Assembly: GCA_002842495.1 (NCBI GenBank)
Contig: PHDB01000008.1
Span: 49,133 to 113,132, forward strand
DNA: 64,000 nucleotides
Reading direction: 5' to 3'
DNA from: Bacteroidetes bacterium HGW-Bacteroidetes-6
GTDB taxonomy: Bacteria; Bacteroidota; Bacteroidia; Bacteroidales; DTU049
This document shows, piece after piece, positions 54,207 through 63,230 of the stretch. Under the pieces are notes generated by a model. It saw only the letters and a list, made by a program, of their open reading frames with translations. It was not told the origin of the DNA and made no database searches. Within the stretch, counting starts at the first letter, position 1. Each line of letters opens with the position of its first letter. A program made the translations under genes and the position numbers.

Positions 54207-55430
54207 TTATTCGTAGCGCAAAGCTTCAATCGGATTCATTGCGGCAGCTTTTCGAGCAGGCGACCACCCGAAAAATATTCCCAAAACTGCACAAACTCCA
54301 AACGATAGAAATACTGAACCGGATGAAACAAATACGGGCCAATTAAAAATATTTGATACTATTGTCGATACTCCAATGCCCAGAATAATGCCGATGATGC
54401 CGCCAAACACACTCAGTATAGTGCTTTCGGTTAGAAATTGAATCATAATTTGCGATTCGGGCGCTCCAATAGCCATTCGAAGCCCTATTTCGCGTGTTCT
54501 TTCAGTTACCGTAACATACATTATATTCATTATCCCAATACCACCAACCAGCAACGAGATTCCTGCAATAGCTCCGAGAAGTATAGTGAGAACACCGGTA
54601 ATCGATGAAAACATGTTGAGAAGTTCTTCCTGTGATCGAACCGAAAAATCGTTTTCATCTTCGGCTTTTAATTTGTGATTTCGACGCAACACTTTTGTGA
54701 TTTCCTCAACGGCTGCATCGCTTGAATTTGCGTCGATTGCTGAACATAAAATGGTTTGAACATGCGTGATGGCCAGTATTCGTTTTTGTACTGTAGTGTA
54801 AGGCGCCAGGAGTAAATCATCCTGATCTTGTCCGAATGTACTTTGACCTTTGGTTTCAAGAATTCCGATAATTCGGAATGGTATTTTATTGAATCGAATC
54901 AGTTTCCCAATCGGATTAACGTTTTCGGTAAAAAGATTGTCGCGTACTGTTGTCCCAATTACACATACTTTTGCAGCCTTTTTTACTTCTGCAGCATTAA
55001 ACATTCTTCCCTGTTCAACTTTAATGTTTTTAATATCGCAGTAAGTTTCGTTTCCTCCATAAATAGAGGTTGGAGCGTTTTGGTTGTCGTAAATCACTTG
55101 CCCCGACGACATATATTGCGGGGATACACTCCCAACCGATGGGCATTGCAGCTTAATGGTTTCCACGTCTTTCATTGTCAGGCTTTTTGCAGACGAATTT
55201 CCCATTGATACTCCACCCATCCTTTGTGATTCGGGCATAATCATAATCAGATTGGTTCCCATGCCTGAAACCTCGTCTTTAATACTTTGACTCGATCCTT
55301 GTCCAATGGCCAGCATGGCAATTACAGATGCTACACCAATGATGATTCCCAACATCGTTAGAAATGTGCGCAGTTTGTTTCTGATTAATGCCATCAGCGC
55401 TATTCGACCGAGCAGACGCAGGTTTATCAT
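54207..55430 (-). CDS. MacB-like ABC transporter permease (FtsX family)
   Basis: 407 residues. One N-terminal transmembrane helix (LRTFLTMLGIIIGVASVIAMLAIG, about 22-45), a large periplasmic MacB_PCD domain (about 46-285) and three C-terminal helices. MNIMYVTVTERTREIGLRMAIGA is the coupling segment that contacts the ATPase. The C-terminal GWSPARKAAAMNPIEALRYE is the family hallmark. It works as a mechanotransmitter that drives extrusion through a TolC channel rather than moving substrate through its own pore. It overlaps the ATPase gene by 4 bases. Confidence 0.93.
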   Translation of the reverse strand: MINLRLLGRIALMALIRNKLRTFLTMLGIIIGVASVIAMLAIGQGSSQSIKDEVSGMGTNLIMIMPESQRMGGVSMGNSSAKSLTMKDVETIKLQCPSVGSVSPQYMSSGQVIYDNQNAPTSIYGGNETYCDIKNIKVEQGRMFNAAEVKKAAKVCVIGTTVRDNLFTENVNPIGKLIRFNKIPFRIIGILETKGQSTFGQDQDDLLLAPYTTVQKRILAITHVQTILCSAIDANSSDAAVEEITKVLRRNHKLKAEDENDFSVRSQEELLNMFSSITGVLTILLGAIAGISLLVGGIGIMNIMYVTVTERTREIGLRMAIGAPESQIMIQFLTESTILSVFGGIIGIILGIGVSTIVSNIFNWPVFVSSGSVFLSFGVCAVLGIFFGWSPARKAAAMNPIEALRYE

Positions 55431-56146
55431 GATGTAATTCCTTGTGGTTTTGGGGTTGAGATGATGTCTTCGAGCACAATTCCATCGCGAAATTCAAGTT
55501 TCCGGCCCATCCAATCTGCAATTTCGTCATCGTGAGTTACAAAAACAATGGTGATGCCTTTTTCATTCAATCGTGTCATAAGCTCCATGATTTCGATTGA
55601 TGTTTTTGAATCGAGATTACCAGTGGCTTCATCTGCTAAAATTAAAATGGGGTCGTTTACCAATGCCCTGGCAATTGCTACTCGTTGTTGTTGTCCTCCT
55701 GAAAGTTGACTTGGAACATGTTTCATTCTGTCGGAAAGACCAACAAGTTCGAGCATGGCTTTGGCTTTGTCGCTTCGTTCGGCAACACTCATCTTGTTTT
55801 TTGAATAAAGTAGAGGCAGTTCGACATTTTCCAATGCCGATGTTCGCGAAAGCAAGTTGAACGATTGGAAAACAAAACCCAATTTTTGATTACGGATAGC
55901 AGCTCTTTCTTTTCTACTCAATAAACCGATGTCGATGCCATTGAGGAAATATTTTCCACCACTGGGCTCATCGAGACAACCAAGCATGTTTAGGAAGGTT
56001 GATTTACCCGAACCACTGGCTCCCATTACTGCCACAAAGCTGCCTTCGCAAATTGCAATGTTAACCCCATTGAGTGCATGAACAACCTGTTCGCCAAGGT
56101 GGTATTCCTTGCTTAGGTTTTCGGCTCTGATAATCTCACTTTTCAT
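55427..56146 (-). CDS. MacB/LolD-type ABC transporter ATP-binding protein
   Basis: 239 residues. Walker [10 protein letters not shown] (42-50), Q-loop FVFQSFNLL, signature LSGGQQQR (148-155), Walker B LILADE (168-173), D-loop GNLDS and H-loop FVTHD are all intact. In classic MacB this domain is fused to the permease; here it is a separate gene, as in Gram-positive and many Bacteroidota systems. It is placed between the periplasmic adaptor (5 bases away) and the permease (4-base overlap). It powers the tripartite exporter. Confidence 0.94.
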   Translation of the reverse strand: MKSEIIRAENLSKEYHLGEQVVHALNGVNIAICEGSFVAVMGASGSGKSTFLNMLGCLDEPSGGKYFLNGIDIGLLSRKERAAIRNQKLGFVFQSFNLLSRTSALENVELPLLYSKNKMSVAERSDKAKAMLELVGLSDRMKHVPSQLSGGQQQRVAIARALVNDPILILADEATGNLDSKTSIEIMELMTRLNEKGITIVFVTHDDEIADWMGRKLEFRDGIVLEDIISTPKPQGITS

Positions 56147-56151
56147 AACAA

Positions 56152-57378
56152 CTAGTGTTTGGGAGGTGTTGGCATAAATGGGCTGCTGCCATTACTATCT
56201 GTAGTTGTAATTTCTTGCTCTGTAAAATTGGTAACCAATTCATTGCCAACAGAAATGTTTCCTTTGACAATCTGAACGAAAATCCCATTGTCAATACCGG
56301 ATTGGACCGCAACAGGCTTAATAATGTTCCCACTTTTCACCCAAACATAGCTTTGCTTATTATTTTTATCTAAAATACGGCTGAAATAATCGGTTACAAT
56401 TTGTTCCATTTCAGCTTTTTCTTTTTCGGTGAGCTGCTCGATATAAGTTGCCAACTCAGTCTGGGTTGGTGAAAATTGCAATGCTTCAGCTGCGACGAGT
56501 TGCACGTTCTTGGCTTCGTTGGTTACTATTTCAATACTTGCAGTCATCCCGGGCATAAGTTTCTTTTCGGGATTGGGTGCATTGATGATGACTATATAGG
56601 TAACAACATTCGATGTGGTAACCGGATTGAGCCGAACCTCGGCAACTTTTCCTGTAAATATTTCATCAGGGAAAGCATCAACGGTAAATTCAACGGGCTG
56701 GCCGGTTTTGATTGATCCAATATCGGCTTCATCTATATTGGCTTCCACTTTCATCCTTGTGAGGTCGTTTGCAATTGTAAATAATGTTGGAGTATTGAAA
56801 CTAGCTGCTACCGTTTGCCCTTTTTCAATCTGGCGGTCAAGAACAACCCCATCAATAGGAGAATAAATATATGCGTAGTTTAAGTTGGTTGCCGCTTTCT
56901 GGTAATCGGCATTGGCCGAATTGAGCGATGCTTTGGATCGGGCAAGATTGTATTCGGCAAGCTCAATCGAGCTCCGTGTTGATAGGTTTTTGTCGAACAA
57001 TGCTTTTTCGCGATCGTAACATGCTTTTTGATAAATATACTCAGCCTTTGCACTTTCGAGTTGTGCCGATGATTGCGAAAGCGAGATTTGCAATGGTTTT
57101 GTGTCAAGCACGGCAAGCAAGTCGCCTTTCTTGACTACAGAATTATAATCAACATTCAGCTTGTCGATAACACCACTTACCTGGGTTCCAACTTCAACGG
57201 TTTGGATGGCCTCAACAGTCCCGGTTGCAGTTACAGTAACTTCGATGTCGCCTTGGCTTACTTGCACTGTTTTCAGATTTACTGTTTTGCTGGTTTTGCC
57301 AAGCGCCGATATCAGTATGATTGCAACAATTATAACAACTGCAGCAATGGATAATCGGATTATTGTTTTTCGTTTCAT
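56152..57378 (-). CDS. MacA-like periplasmic adaptor (HlyD/RND membrane-fusion family)
   Basis: 408 residues with an N-terminal membrane anchor (about 7-27). The barrel-sandwich/lipoyl halves are marked by GTVEAIQTVEVGTQVSGVIDKL and YAYIYSPIDGVVLDRQIEKGQTV. Between them lies an alpha-helical hairpin (about 100-155) that should contact TolC. The beta-barrel (MKVEANIDEADIGSIKTGQPV) and membrane-proximal domain (YVWVKSGNIIKPVAVQSGIDNG) follow. It bridges the inner-membrane ABC permease and outer-membrane TolC. Order tolC-macA-ATPase-permease with 5-6 base gaps indicates one operon. Confidence 0.93.
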   Translation of the reverse strand: MKRKTIIRLSIAAVVIIVAIILISALGKTSKTVNLKTVQVSQGDIEVTVTATGTVEAIQTVEVGTQVSGVIDKLNVDYNSVVKKGDLLAVLDTKPLQISLSQSSAQLESAKAEYIYQKACYDREKALFDKNLSTRSSIELAEYNLARSKASLNSANADYQKAATNLNYAYIYSPIDGVVLDRQIEKGQTVAASFNTPTLFTIANDLTRMKVEANIDEADIGSIKTGQPVEFTVDAFPDEIFTGKVAEVRLNPVTTSNVVTYIVIINAPNPEKKLMPGMTASIEIVTNEAKNVQLVAAEALQFSPTQTELATYIEQLTEKEKAEMEQIVTDYFSRILDKNNKQSYVWVKSGNIIKPVAVQSGIDNGIFVQIVKGNISVGNELVTNFTEQEITTTDSNGSSPFMPTPPKH

Positions 57379-57384
57379 TTCTGA

Positions 57385-58692
57385 TTAATTAATAAATGTC
57401 CATGAGTTGGTGTACAATTGCAAAATGATTTCTGATAAAATCAGGTTGTATTTTGCTTTAAGAACATTGTGTCGGGCTGTGTTTAACTGTGTTTTTTGCA
57501 TAAGAAGTTCAATTGTTTGTAGTTTCCCAATGGAAAAACTTTCAAGAGCTGCATTGTACGACTCAATTGCCAGATTGAGCTGCACCGATGCCGATTCTAG
57601 TTCTGCTTGAGAGGCAACAATATCCTGAATCAATTCTACAATAGAAATTTTGAGGTTGTACACGCTCGATTCGTAGCTTGTTTTCTCATTTTCAAGATAT
57701 ATTTTGCTTAAAGCAATGTTGGTACTTGTTTGTTTGTTGTTGAATATGGGAATGGTGAGCGATAGACCAGCCGAAGCATTGATTCTTCCGGTTGCAGTTG
57801 TGCTGAGTAAATCCTGATTCCATCCCGAAGAAACGCGAGCACTCAAATTCGGTAGCCGATTTGCTTTGCTTATTGCTAAATCTTGTTCTTTAATTCCAAT
57901 ATTTATTTGTGCCATTTTAAGCTCTGGCCTGGAATTTAATGCAAGTTGCCAAATAGAATCGAAGCTGTTGACAGATTGATTTGTTTGTGTATGCCATTCT
58001 TCGGGTGGTATGAGCAGAACTACACTATCGGTTGACAACTGCATGAGTTTGTTCAGGTTGAGTCTGGAACTGTTGAACTGGTTTTGGGCTTGAACAAGCT
58101 GTAAATTGTTGTTGGCTTCATCGGCTGCAATCTGAAGATAGTCGGTACGGATAATATCCTGAAGTTCGAGTTTTGTTTCGGCTATTTTAGTTTGTTCGGT
58201 GGCCAGCTGCAATTGTTCTTCGTTTATTTTCAATTCTTCTAAACTGTATAGAGATTGAAGATAATAGGTTACAATGTTTTCGGCTAGTATTAAATAATTG
58301 TATTCGAGATTCATGCTGTCGGATGCCATTTGAAGCAAGTTCCTTCGAATATTTAAACTTATTTGATGTCCGTTGAATAACGTAAGATTGGCACTAACAC
58401 TCGCGCTAATGTTTTCGGTGTTTGACGATGTGCTGTTGCTTGTTGATGAAACCCACGAGTAATTGTAGTCGGAACCGGCCGATATGTTTGGAAAACGTTC
58501 GGCCTTTGCCTGGAGGACCATCAGGCTGTCAGTTCTCAAAACACTTTCAATAATGTTGATATTGGAACTGTGATTGATTGCATATTGAATGCATCTGCCG
58601 GGAGTCCATCGGATAGAGTCTTTTTGTGCAAAAACCGATGATGCTAATGCCAAATACAAAGCTACAACTATAAACGTTGTTATTCTTTTCAT
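57385..58692 (-). CDS. TolC family outer-membrane efflux protein
   Basis: 435 residues from the ATG at 58692, which starts the signal peptide (MKRITTFIVVALYLALASSVFAQ). An in-frame start at 58818 lacks a signal and is rejected. Two OEP repeats are visible: long helices with alternating Gln/Glu/Ala (QLATEQTKIAETKLELQDI; ELESASVQLNLAIESYNAAL) and short strands (ISAGSDYNYSWVSSTSN; ARVSSGWNQDLL). It forms the outer-membrane exit duct of the exporter. It is the first gene of the operon, with a long upstream region and no clear consensus promoter (nearest is CAACTTTG near 58800). Confidence 0.92.
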   Translation of the reverse strand: MKRITTFIVVALYLALASSVFAQKDSIRWTPGRCIQYAINHSSNINIIESVLRTDSLMVLQAKAERFPNISAGSDYNYSWVSSTSNSTSSNTENISASVSANLTLFNGHQISLNIRRNLLQMASDSMNLEYNYLILAENIVTYYLQSLYSLEELKINEEQLQLATEQTKIAETKLELQDIIRTDYLQIAADEANNNLQLVQAQNQFNSSRLNLNKLMQLSTDSVVLLIPPEEWHTQTNQSVNSFDSIWQLALNSRPELKMAQINIGIKEQDLAISKANRLPNLSARVSSGWNQDLLSTTATGRINASAGLSLTIPIFNNKQTSTNIALSKIYLENEKTSYESSVYNLKISIVELIQDIVASQAELESASVQLNLAIESYNAALESFSIGKLQTIELLMQKTQLNTARHNVLKAKYNLILSEIILQLYTNSWTFIN

Positions 58693-59339
58693 TGTTAATG
58701 TTTCAGGATTTGGATGAATGTTATTGTGATGACCCGGAAAAATCCATAAGGCAGGATCGCAAAAAACAGGGTTTGCTGAAATTCGTTTTAAGTCGAACAA
58801 AGTTGCATTACGAAACACGTCTTTCAGCTTAAGCAGTATATTAAATACTTGGGAGATTTAAGATAACTGCCTTCTCGTTTTGCCTAATGAACCAATCCGG
58901 GTCCATCACAACCAACCATTTTGCTTCAATTCTTAGAGTTTATCCATGAATAAGCCATTTTGTTTACTCAGGCAACAAATCTACGTTCTACTGTAGCTCG
59001 GGCAAAAAATAATGGACAGAATACACTTGTTTCCCGACAGTTGCCCGTTTTTACAGGGTGCTTCTCAGGAATACCTAAGTGCCTGAGATGCCTTGTTCAA
59101 ATCCGTTTATTTGTACAAATGGTGCTCTTTGCCCTCATGTGGAAATCAGTATAACTACACAAATGCTTTTGGTTATGTTTCTATATAAATAGTATTATGA
59201 TTCGTCGTATTCATCCTCATGTGATGTTTTTTGTTTCTTTTGGGGAATAGGATGCCGTGGGAGCCGCTTCACTGCAGGCATTTTTACAGAGGCGTTGTAT
59301 GCAACGTCTCTGCTCTGATAACATAATATTGTAAACTTT
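58693..59339. other. 647-base intergenic region between yidB-like and tolC-like genes
   Basis: No gene is supported. The right 130 bases before the tolC ATG may hold its promoter. A 64-codon plus-strand frame (58960-59154) has no recognisable product. Two hairpins occur: CTCAGG/CCTGAG around 59064-59087, and the longer one at 59287-59312. The region is less A+T rich than the other spacers and may contain decayed sequence. Confidence 0.4.
59287..59312. repeat. Hairpin CAGAGGCGTTG-TATG-CAACGTCTCTG
   Basis: An 11-bp stem with one G-T wobble and a 4-base loop, 28 bases beyond the stop of the yidB-like gene. It closely resembles the GAGACGTTGCATGCAACGTCTC palindromes that I recall as scattered intergenic repeats in Bacteroidota genomes. 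Only one copy is in this window, so the repeat status is inference. Confidence 0.5.
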
Positions 59340-59750
59340 TCAATCCTGTTTAATTCCAAAAAGTTCTGCCAGACTTTCTATGTTGAGTCCCGATGTTTCA
59401 CTTCCGGTAACTTTGCCGTTGGGTGTTAGCTTGTCAATTACATTGGGCAGAAGCTCAGTGATTTTTGAAATGAAGGTATTGGTATCTGTTCCATGTTTGG
59501 TAGCCATGTTTTTCATGGCGTCTTCCCCAAAAACATTGATGATTTGATGTGTAGAAACAGGCAGATTGTTTCCGGTGCCAATCCATGACCCTATGATGTC
59601 TCCAAGTCCTTTCGATGCAAACAAACCCATCAATCCTTCGAGTCCTCCGCTTTGCCCCTGAAGCAAACCCAGAGTTGAACCTAATAAATCACCCATATTC
59701 ATTTCACTTCCATTGCCCGAAACTGATTTTGTGATGTCGCTGATATCCAT
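59340..59750 (-). CDS. YidB-like protein (DUF937 family)
   Basis: 136 residues, rich in Gly, Leu and Ser. The diagnostic segment is FASKGLGDIIGSWIGTGNNLPVS followed by a helix (THQIINVFGEDAMKNMATKHG) and another (FISKITELLPNVIDKLTPNG), matching the YidB/DUF937 pattern. It has no signal peptide. The function is unknown. It has its own -7 box TATCTTTG (59779-59786) and lies between the leucyl-tRNA synthetase gene and a gene-free region. Confidence 0.8.
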   Translation of the reverse strand: MDISDITKSVSGNGSEMNMGDLLGSTLGLLQGQSGGLEGLMGLFASKGLGDIIGSWIGTGNNLPVSTHQIINVFGEDAMKNMATKHGTDTNTFISKITELLPNVIDKLTPNGKVTGSETSGLNIESLAELFGIKQD

Positions 59751-59778
59751 AGTCGTCTCTTTTTGTGATTAGGATGAA

Positions 59779-59786
59779 CAAAGATA
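59779..59786 (-). promoter_or_regulatory. -7 box TATCTTTG of the yidB-like gene
   Basis: An exact TAnnTTTG match, 28 bases before the ATG at 59750. Confidence 0.5.
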
Positions 59787-59876
59787 ATGAATATGGAGGA
59801 AGGAAAACCTCGAAAGATAACAAAAAACGGAGTTTTGGTACTTTATACGCAAAAGTAGATTTGGTGCAAAAATTCT

Positions 59877-62800
59877 CTAAATAACCACATTCACAATTTT
59901 TCCCGGAACAACAATCATTTTCCTGGGAGTTTTGCCTTCGAGCCATTTTTCGCTTTCGGGCGCTGCCAAAACAGCCTTTTCTACATCTTCTTTACTTGTA
60001 CCAGCAGCCACTTCGAGCAGAAAGCGCATCTTTCCATTGAACGACACAGGGTATTTCACCGTACTTTCAACCAAATAATCTTTGTTGCAAACAGGAAATT
60101 CAGCCTGTGAAACCGATCCGACATGTCCCAGCTTATTCCACAGCTCTTCGGCAATATGCGGAGCAAAAGGCGAAATAAGAATGGTAAGTGGCTCCAGAAT
60201 AGCGCGTTTGCGACATTTCAGGTCGCCAAGCTCGTTCACACAAATCATAAATGAGCTCACACAGGTATTGAGCGAAAAACGTTCGATGTCTTCGGTTACT
60301 TTTTTGATGGTTTTGTGTAAAACCTTCAGCTCTGCAGCATTGGGGGCGTCGTTGGTGGCGATTAGGTTTTCTTCATCGTTGACAAAAAGTCTCCATAGCT
60401 TGCGAATGAAGCGATAAACACCTTCGATACCGTTGGTGTCCCATGGTTTCGATTGCTCCACAGGCCCAAGAAACATTTCGTACATACGTAAAGTATCGGC
60501 ACCATATTTTTCAACCAGATCGTCGGGATTCTGAACATTGTATTTCGACTTCGACATTTTTTCGACTTCCCAGCCGCAAACATATTTGTCGCCTTCGAGA
60601 ATGAATTTGGCATTGTTGTACTCAGGACGCCAATTCTGGAATGCTTCCAAGTCGAGAATATCATTTGTGACCAGATTTACATCGGTATGTATCGGATACG
60701 AATAGTTCTCGCGTCCGTAAATATTGGCCGATACAAAAATGGGTGATTCTTCCCACTCTTCAATTTCTTCGAGCATAGGAACATCCTTACCGGCCAAAGC
60801 GCGTTTGATTTTTGCCAGCACCTCGTCGGTATGAAGAATTACATCAACAATACTGAACAAGAGAAGCTTGAAATTATGTTCCTGTGCATATTTGGTGTAG
60901 GCCGGGAGCAACTTTTCGAGATTCTCCCGGCGTTTTACCTCAATGATTACGCTCGAGTCCTCACTATAGAAGTCGAAACGACGCGTTCCTTCACGAAAGT
61001 CTTTTTTGAATTCAAAGCCCAGTTGTTTGTCACGAATCATTTCCCATAACACAAATTCGGCCATTTCTTCGGGTTTCACGCGGTAAACAAAATTACTCCG
61101 ACCCTGAATCATACCCTGATTTACCATCTTGCGGAACGGCTCATCTTCGGGAACCAAACCCAAATCGAAGAGGAACTTGTTCCAGAAACGCGAATAGATG
61201 AGGTGTCCGGTGGCATGTTCGGCTCCGCCAACATAAAAATCGACGCTTTTCCAATAATTTACGGCTTCGGGCGAAAAATATGCATCCTTGTTTTGCGGAT
61301 CCATGTAACGGAAATAATAGGCGCTGGAGCCTGCAAATCCGGGCATAGTAGCGGTTTCGTAGGGATATCCTTCGGCAGTTGCCCAGTTTTTAGCCCGTGC
61401 CAAAGGTGGTTCACCGCTTTCGGTAGGCAGATATTTGTCAACTTCGGGGAGTTCGAGTGGTAGCTGCGATTCGTCAAGTGTGCAGGGAATTCCGTTTTTG
61501 TAATAAACCGGAAAAGGTTCACCCCAATAGCGCTGGCGGCTGAAAATAGCATCGCGCAAACGATAGTTGATGCGTCCGTAACCAATGTCGTTTTTTTCGG
61601 CATATTCAATCACTTTGCCAATGGCATCGCGGGCAATCAGTCCATCGATAAAACCACTGTTCATGCAAACTCCTTCTTTCGATTCGAAAGCTTCTTCGGC
61701 AATGTTGCCGCCTTTGATTACTTCCACTATAGGCAGTCCAAAATGTTTTGCAAAAGCGTAATCGCGGCTGTCGTGAGCCGGAACAGCCATCACGGCGCCC
61801 GATCCGTAACTGCCAAGTACGTAGTCGGCAACCCATACCGGAACAGCTTTTCCGTTGAAAGGATTGATTGCATACGAGCCGGTGAAAACTCCGCTCGGAA
61901 TTTTCGCATCGGCAATACGTTCGCGCTCGCTGCGGTTGCGAGCATGTTTTACATATTTCTCCACTTCCTCAGCGAAATCGGGTTTGGTGAGAAGCTCAAC
62001 GTATTCGTGCTCGGGAGCAACCGACATAAAAGTAACACCAAACACTGTATCGGGGCGTGTTGTGAAAACTTCAAGATGTTTATCGGGGTTGTCGGCAAGC
62101 CAAAAACGCAGGGTGGTGCCTTCGCTCCGGCCAATCCAGTTGCGTTGTATTTCGCGGATATTTTCGGGCCAGTCAACACGGTCAAGACCATCAATGAGTC
62201 TGTCGGAATAGGCCGTGATGCGCAGCGACCATTGTTTCATATGTTTGCGTTCAACCGGGTGACCGCCGCGAACGCTGAATCCTTCGCTCACTTCGTCGTT
62301 TGCAAGCACTGTTCCAAGAACCGGACACCAGTTTACCAATGTGTCGGCTAAATATGCAAGGCGAAAATGCATCAGTACATCCGACTGAGCAGCTTCGTCC
62401 ATCGCCTTCCATTGAATAGCATCAAAAATAAAATCGCAGGTGGTTGCAGCGTCGATATCGCTGTTGCCGCTTTTTTCAAAATGCGCAATAAGCTCTTCCA
62501 CCGGACGGGCTTTTTGCATTGCTTTGTCGTACCACGAATTGAACAAGCGGATAAATGTCCACTGGGTCCATTTGTAATAAGCCGGATCCGAAGTACGCAC
62601 CTCGCGATCCCAATCGAACGAGAAGCCGATTTTATCGAGCTGTTCGCGATAGCGTTTAATATTTTGTTCGGTTGTTATTGCCGGATGCTGACCGGTTTCG
62701 ATGGCATATTGCTCGGCAGGTAAACCAAAAGCATCGTAGCCCATGGGATGCAGAACATTGAAGCCCTTGTGACGCTTGTAGCGGGCAAAAATATCGGAAG

Positions 62801-62969
62801 CGATGTATCCGAGCGGATGACCAACATGCAAGCCGGCTCCCGAAGGATAAGGAAACATGTCGAGAATATAGAATTTCGGCTTGTTTGGGTCGATTGCAGC
62901 ACTGAAAGTCTTGTTTTCGGCCCAGTATTTCTGCCAGCGGGCCTCGGTGTCGCGATGATTGTAATCCAT
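59877..62969 (-). CDS. leuS: Leucyl-tRNA synthetase with inserted DUF559-like nuclease domain
   Basis: 1030 residues from the ATG at 62969; an in-frame start at 62999 overlaps the -7 box and is rejected. The class I catalytic core has HVGH (48-51, HIGH-type) and KMSKS (804-808). The CP1 editing domain (about 225-430) has [12 protein letters not shown] and the [18 protein letters not shown] segment with its conserved Asp. The anticodon-binding domain is C-terminal, followed by the small C-terminal domain. Residues about 633-742 are an extra in-frame block not found in typical LeuRS; it carries [17 protein letters not shown] and IIEVKRRE, a DUF559/PD-(D/E)XK pattern. The rest of the enzyme looks intact and essential. 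Confidence 0.95.
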   Translation of the reverse strand: MDYNHRDTEARWQKYWAENKTFSAAIDPNKPKFYILDMFPYPSGAGLHVGHPLGYIASDIFARYKRHKGFNVLHPMGYDAFGLPAEQYAIETGQHPAITTEQNIKRYREQLDKIGFSFDWDREVRTSDPAYYKWTQWTFIRLFNSWYDKAMQKARPVEELIAHFEKSGNSDIDAATTCDFIFDAIQWKAMDEAAQSDVLMHFRLAYLADTLVNWCPVLGTVLANDEVSEGFSVRGGHPVERKHMKQWSLRITAYSDRLIDGLDRVDWPENIREIQRNWIGRSEGTTLRFWLADNPDKHLEVFTTRPDTVFGVTFMSVAPEHEYVELLTKPDFAEEVEKYVKHARNRSERERIADAKIPSGVFTGSYAINPFNGKAVPVWVADYVLGSYGSGAVMAVPAHDSRDYAFAKHFGLPIVEVIKGGNIAEEAFESKEGVCMNSGFIDGLIARDAIGKVIEYAEKNDIGYGRINYRLRDAIFSRQRYWGEPFPVYYKNGIPCTLDESQLPLELPEVDKYLPTESGEPPLARAKNWATAEGYPYETATMPGFAGSSAYYFRYMDPQNKDAYFSPEAVNYWKSVDFYVGGAEHATGHLIYSRFWNKFLFDLGLVPEDEPFRKMVNQGMIQGRSNFVYRVKPEEMAEFVLWEMIRDKQLGFEFKKDFREGTRRFDFYSEDSSVIIEVKRRENLEKLLPAYTKYAQEHNFKLLLFSIVDVILHTDEVLAKIKRALAGKDVPMLEEIEEWEESPIFVSANIYGRENYSYPIHTDVNLVTNDILDLEAFQNWRPEYNNAKFILEGDKYVCGWEVEKMSKSKYNVQNPDDLVEKYGADTLRMYEMFLGPVEQSKPWDTNGIEGVYRFIRKLWRLFVNDEENLIATNDAPNAAELKVLHKTIKKVTEDIERFSLNTCVSSFMICVNELGDLKCRKRAILEPLTILISPFAPHIAEELWNKLGHVGSVSQAEFPVCNKDYLVESTVKYPVSFNGKMRFLLEVAAGTSKEDVEKAVLAAPESEKWLEGKTPRKMIVVPGKIVNVVI
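60744..61073 (-). other. In-frame DUF559-like PD-(D/E)XK domain inside leuS
   Basis: Covers LeuRS residues about 633-742 (boundaries approximate). The order LW-x2-IR-x-KQLGFEF (about 641-654), Asp666 in FDFY, Glu677-Val-Lys679 in IIEVK and a following helix and strand ([15 protein letters not shown]) match the DUF559 endonuclease fold. It replaces the short loop that normally joins SNFVYR to the SANIYG...PIHTDVNLV segment. No intein N-terminal Cys block or C-terminal His-Asn is present, so it should stay in the mature enzyme. Confidence 0.7.
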
Positions 62970-62996
62970 AGTGTGTGTGATGTCTGAAAATCGGTG

Positions 62997-63004
62997 CAAA
63001 AATA
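62997..63004 (-). promoter_or_regulatory. -7 box TATTTTTG of leuS
   Basis: An exact TAnnTTTG match followed by CA, 27 bases before the ATG at 62969. It supports this start. Confidence 0.55.
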
Positions 63005-63230
63005 CGCATTTTGCCCGAAGAATGCTCTGTCAATTCTTTCGTTTGTTGCAGAGCTGAGGCTTTTATAAAGGAACTGTCTTGATTTCTGAAACGAAATACT
63101 TAGCTGCTTTGTGTAGTAGTTTTGTTTTGTAATACAATCGCCTGAGGTTTATAGCCATCTGCAAAGGCCGCAAATAAATTTCGTTTTAACACAAAAGCCA
63201 TCGTTTCACTTTACCAAACTTCAGCAAGTG

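Noticed and set aside
58960..59154. 64-codon plus-strand frame in the tolC-yidB spacer
   Set aside because: No signal peptide, promoter or family pattern; composition does not resemble neighbouring genes.
60744..61073. Intein in LeuRS
   Set aside because: No Cys/Ser N-terminal splice block and no C-terminal His-Asn followed by Cys/Ser/Thr; the length (~105 residues) is below that of functional inteins.
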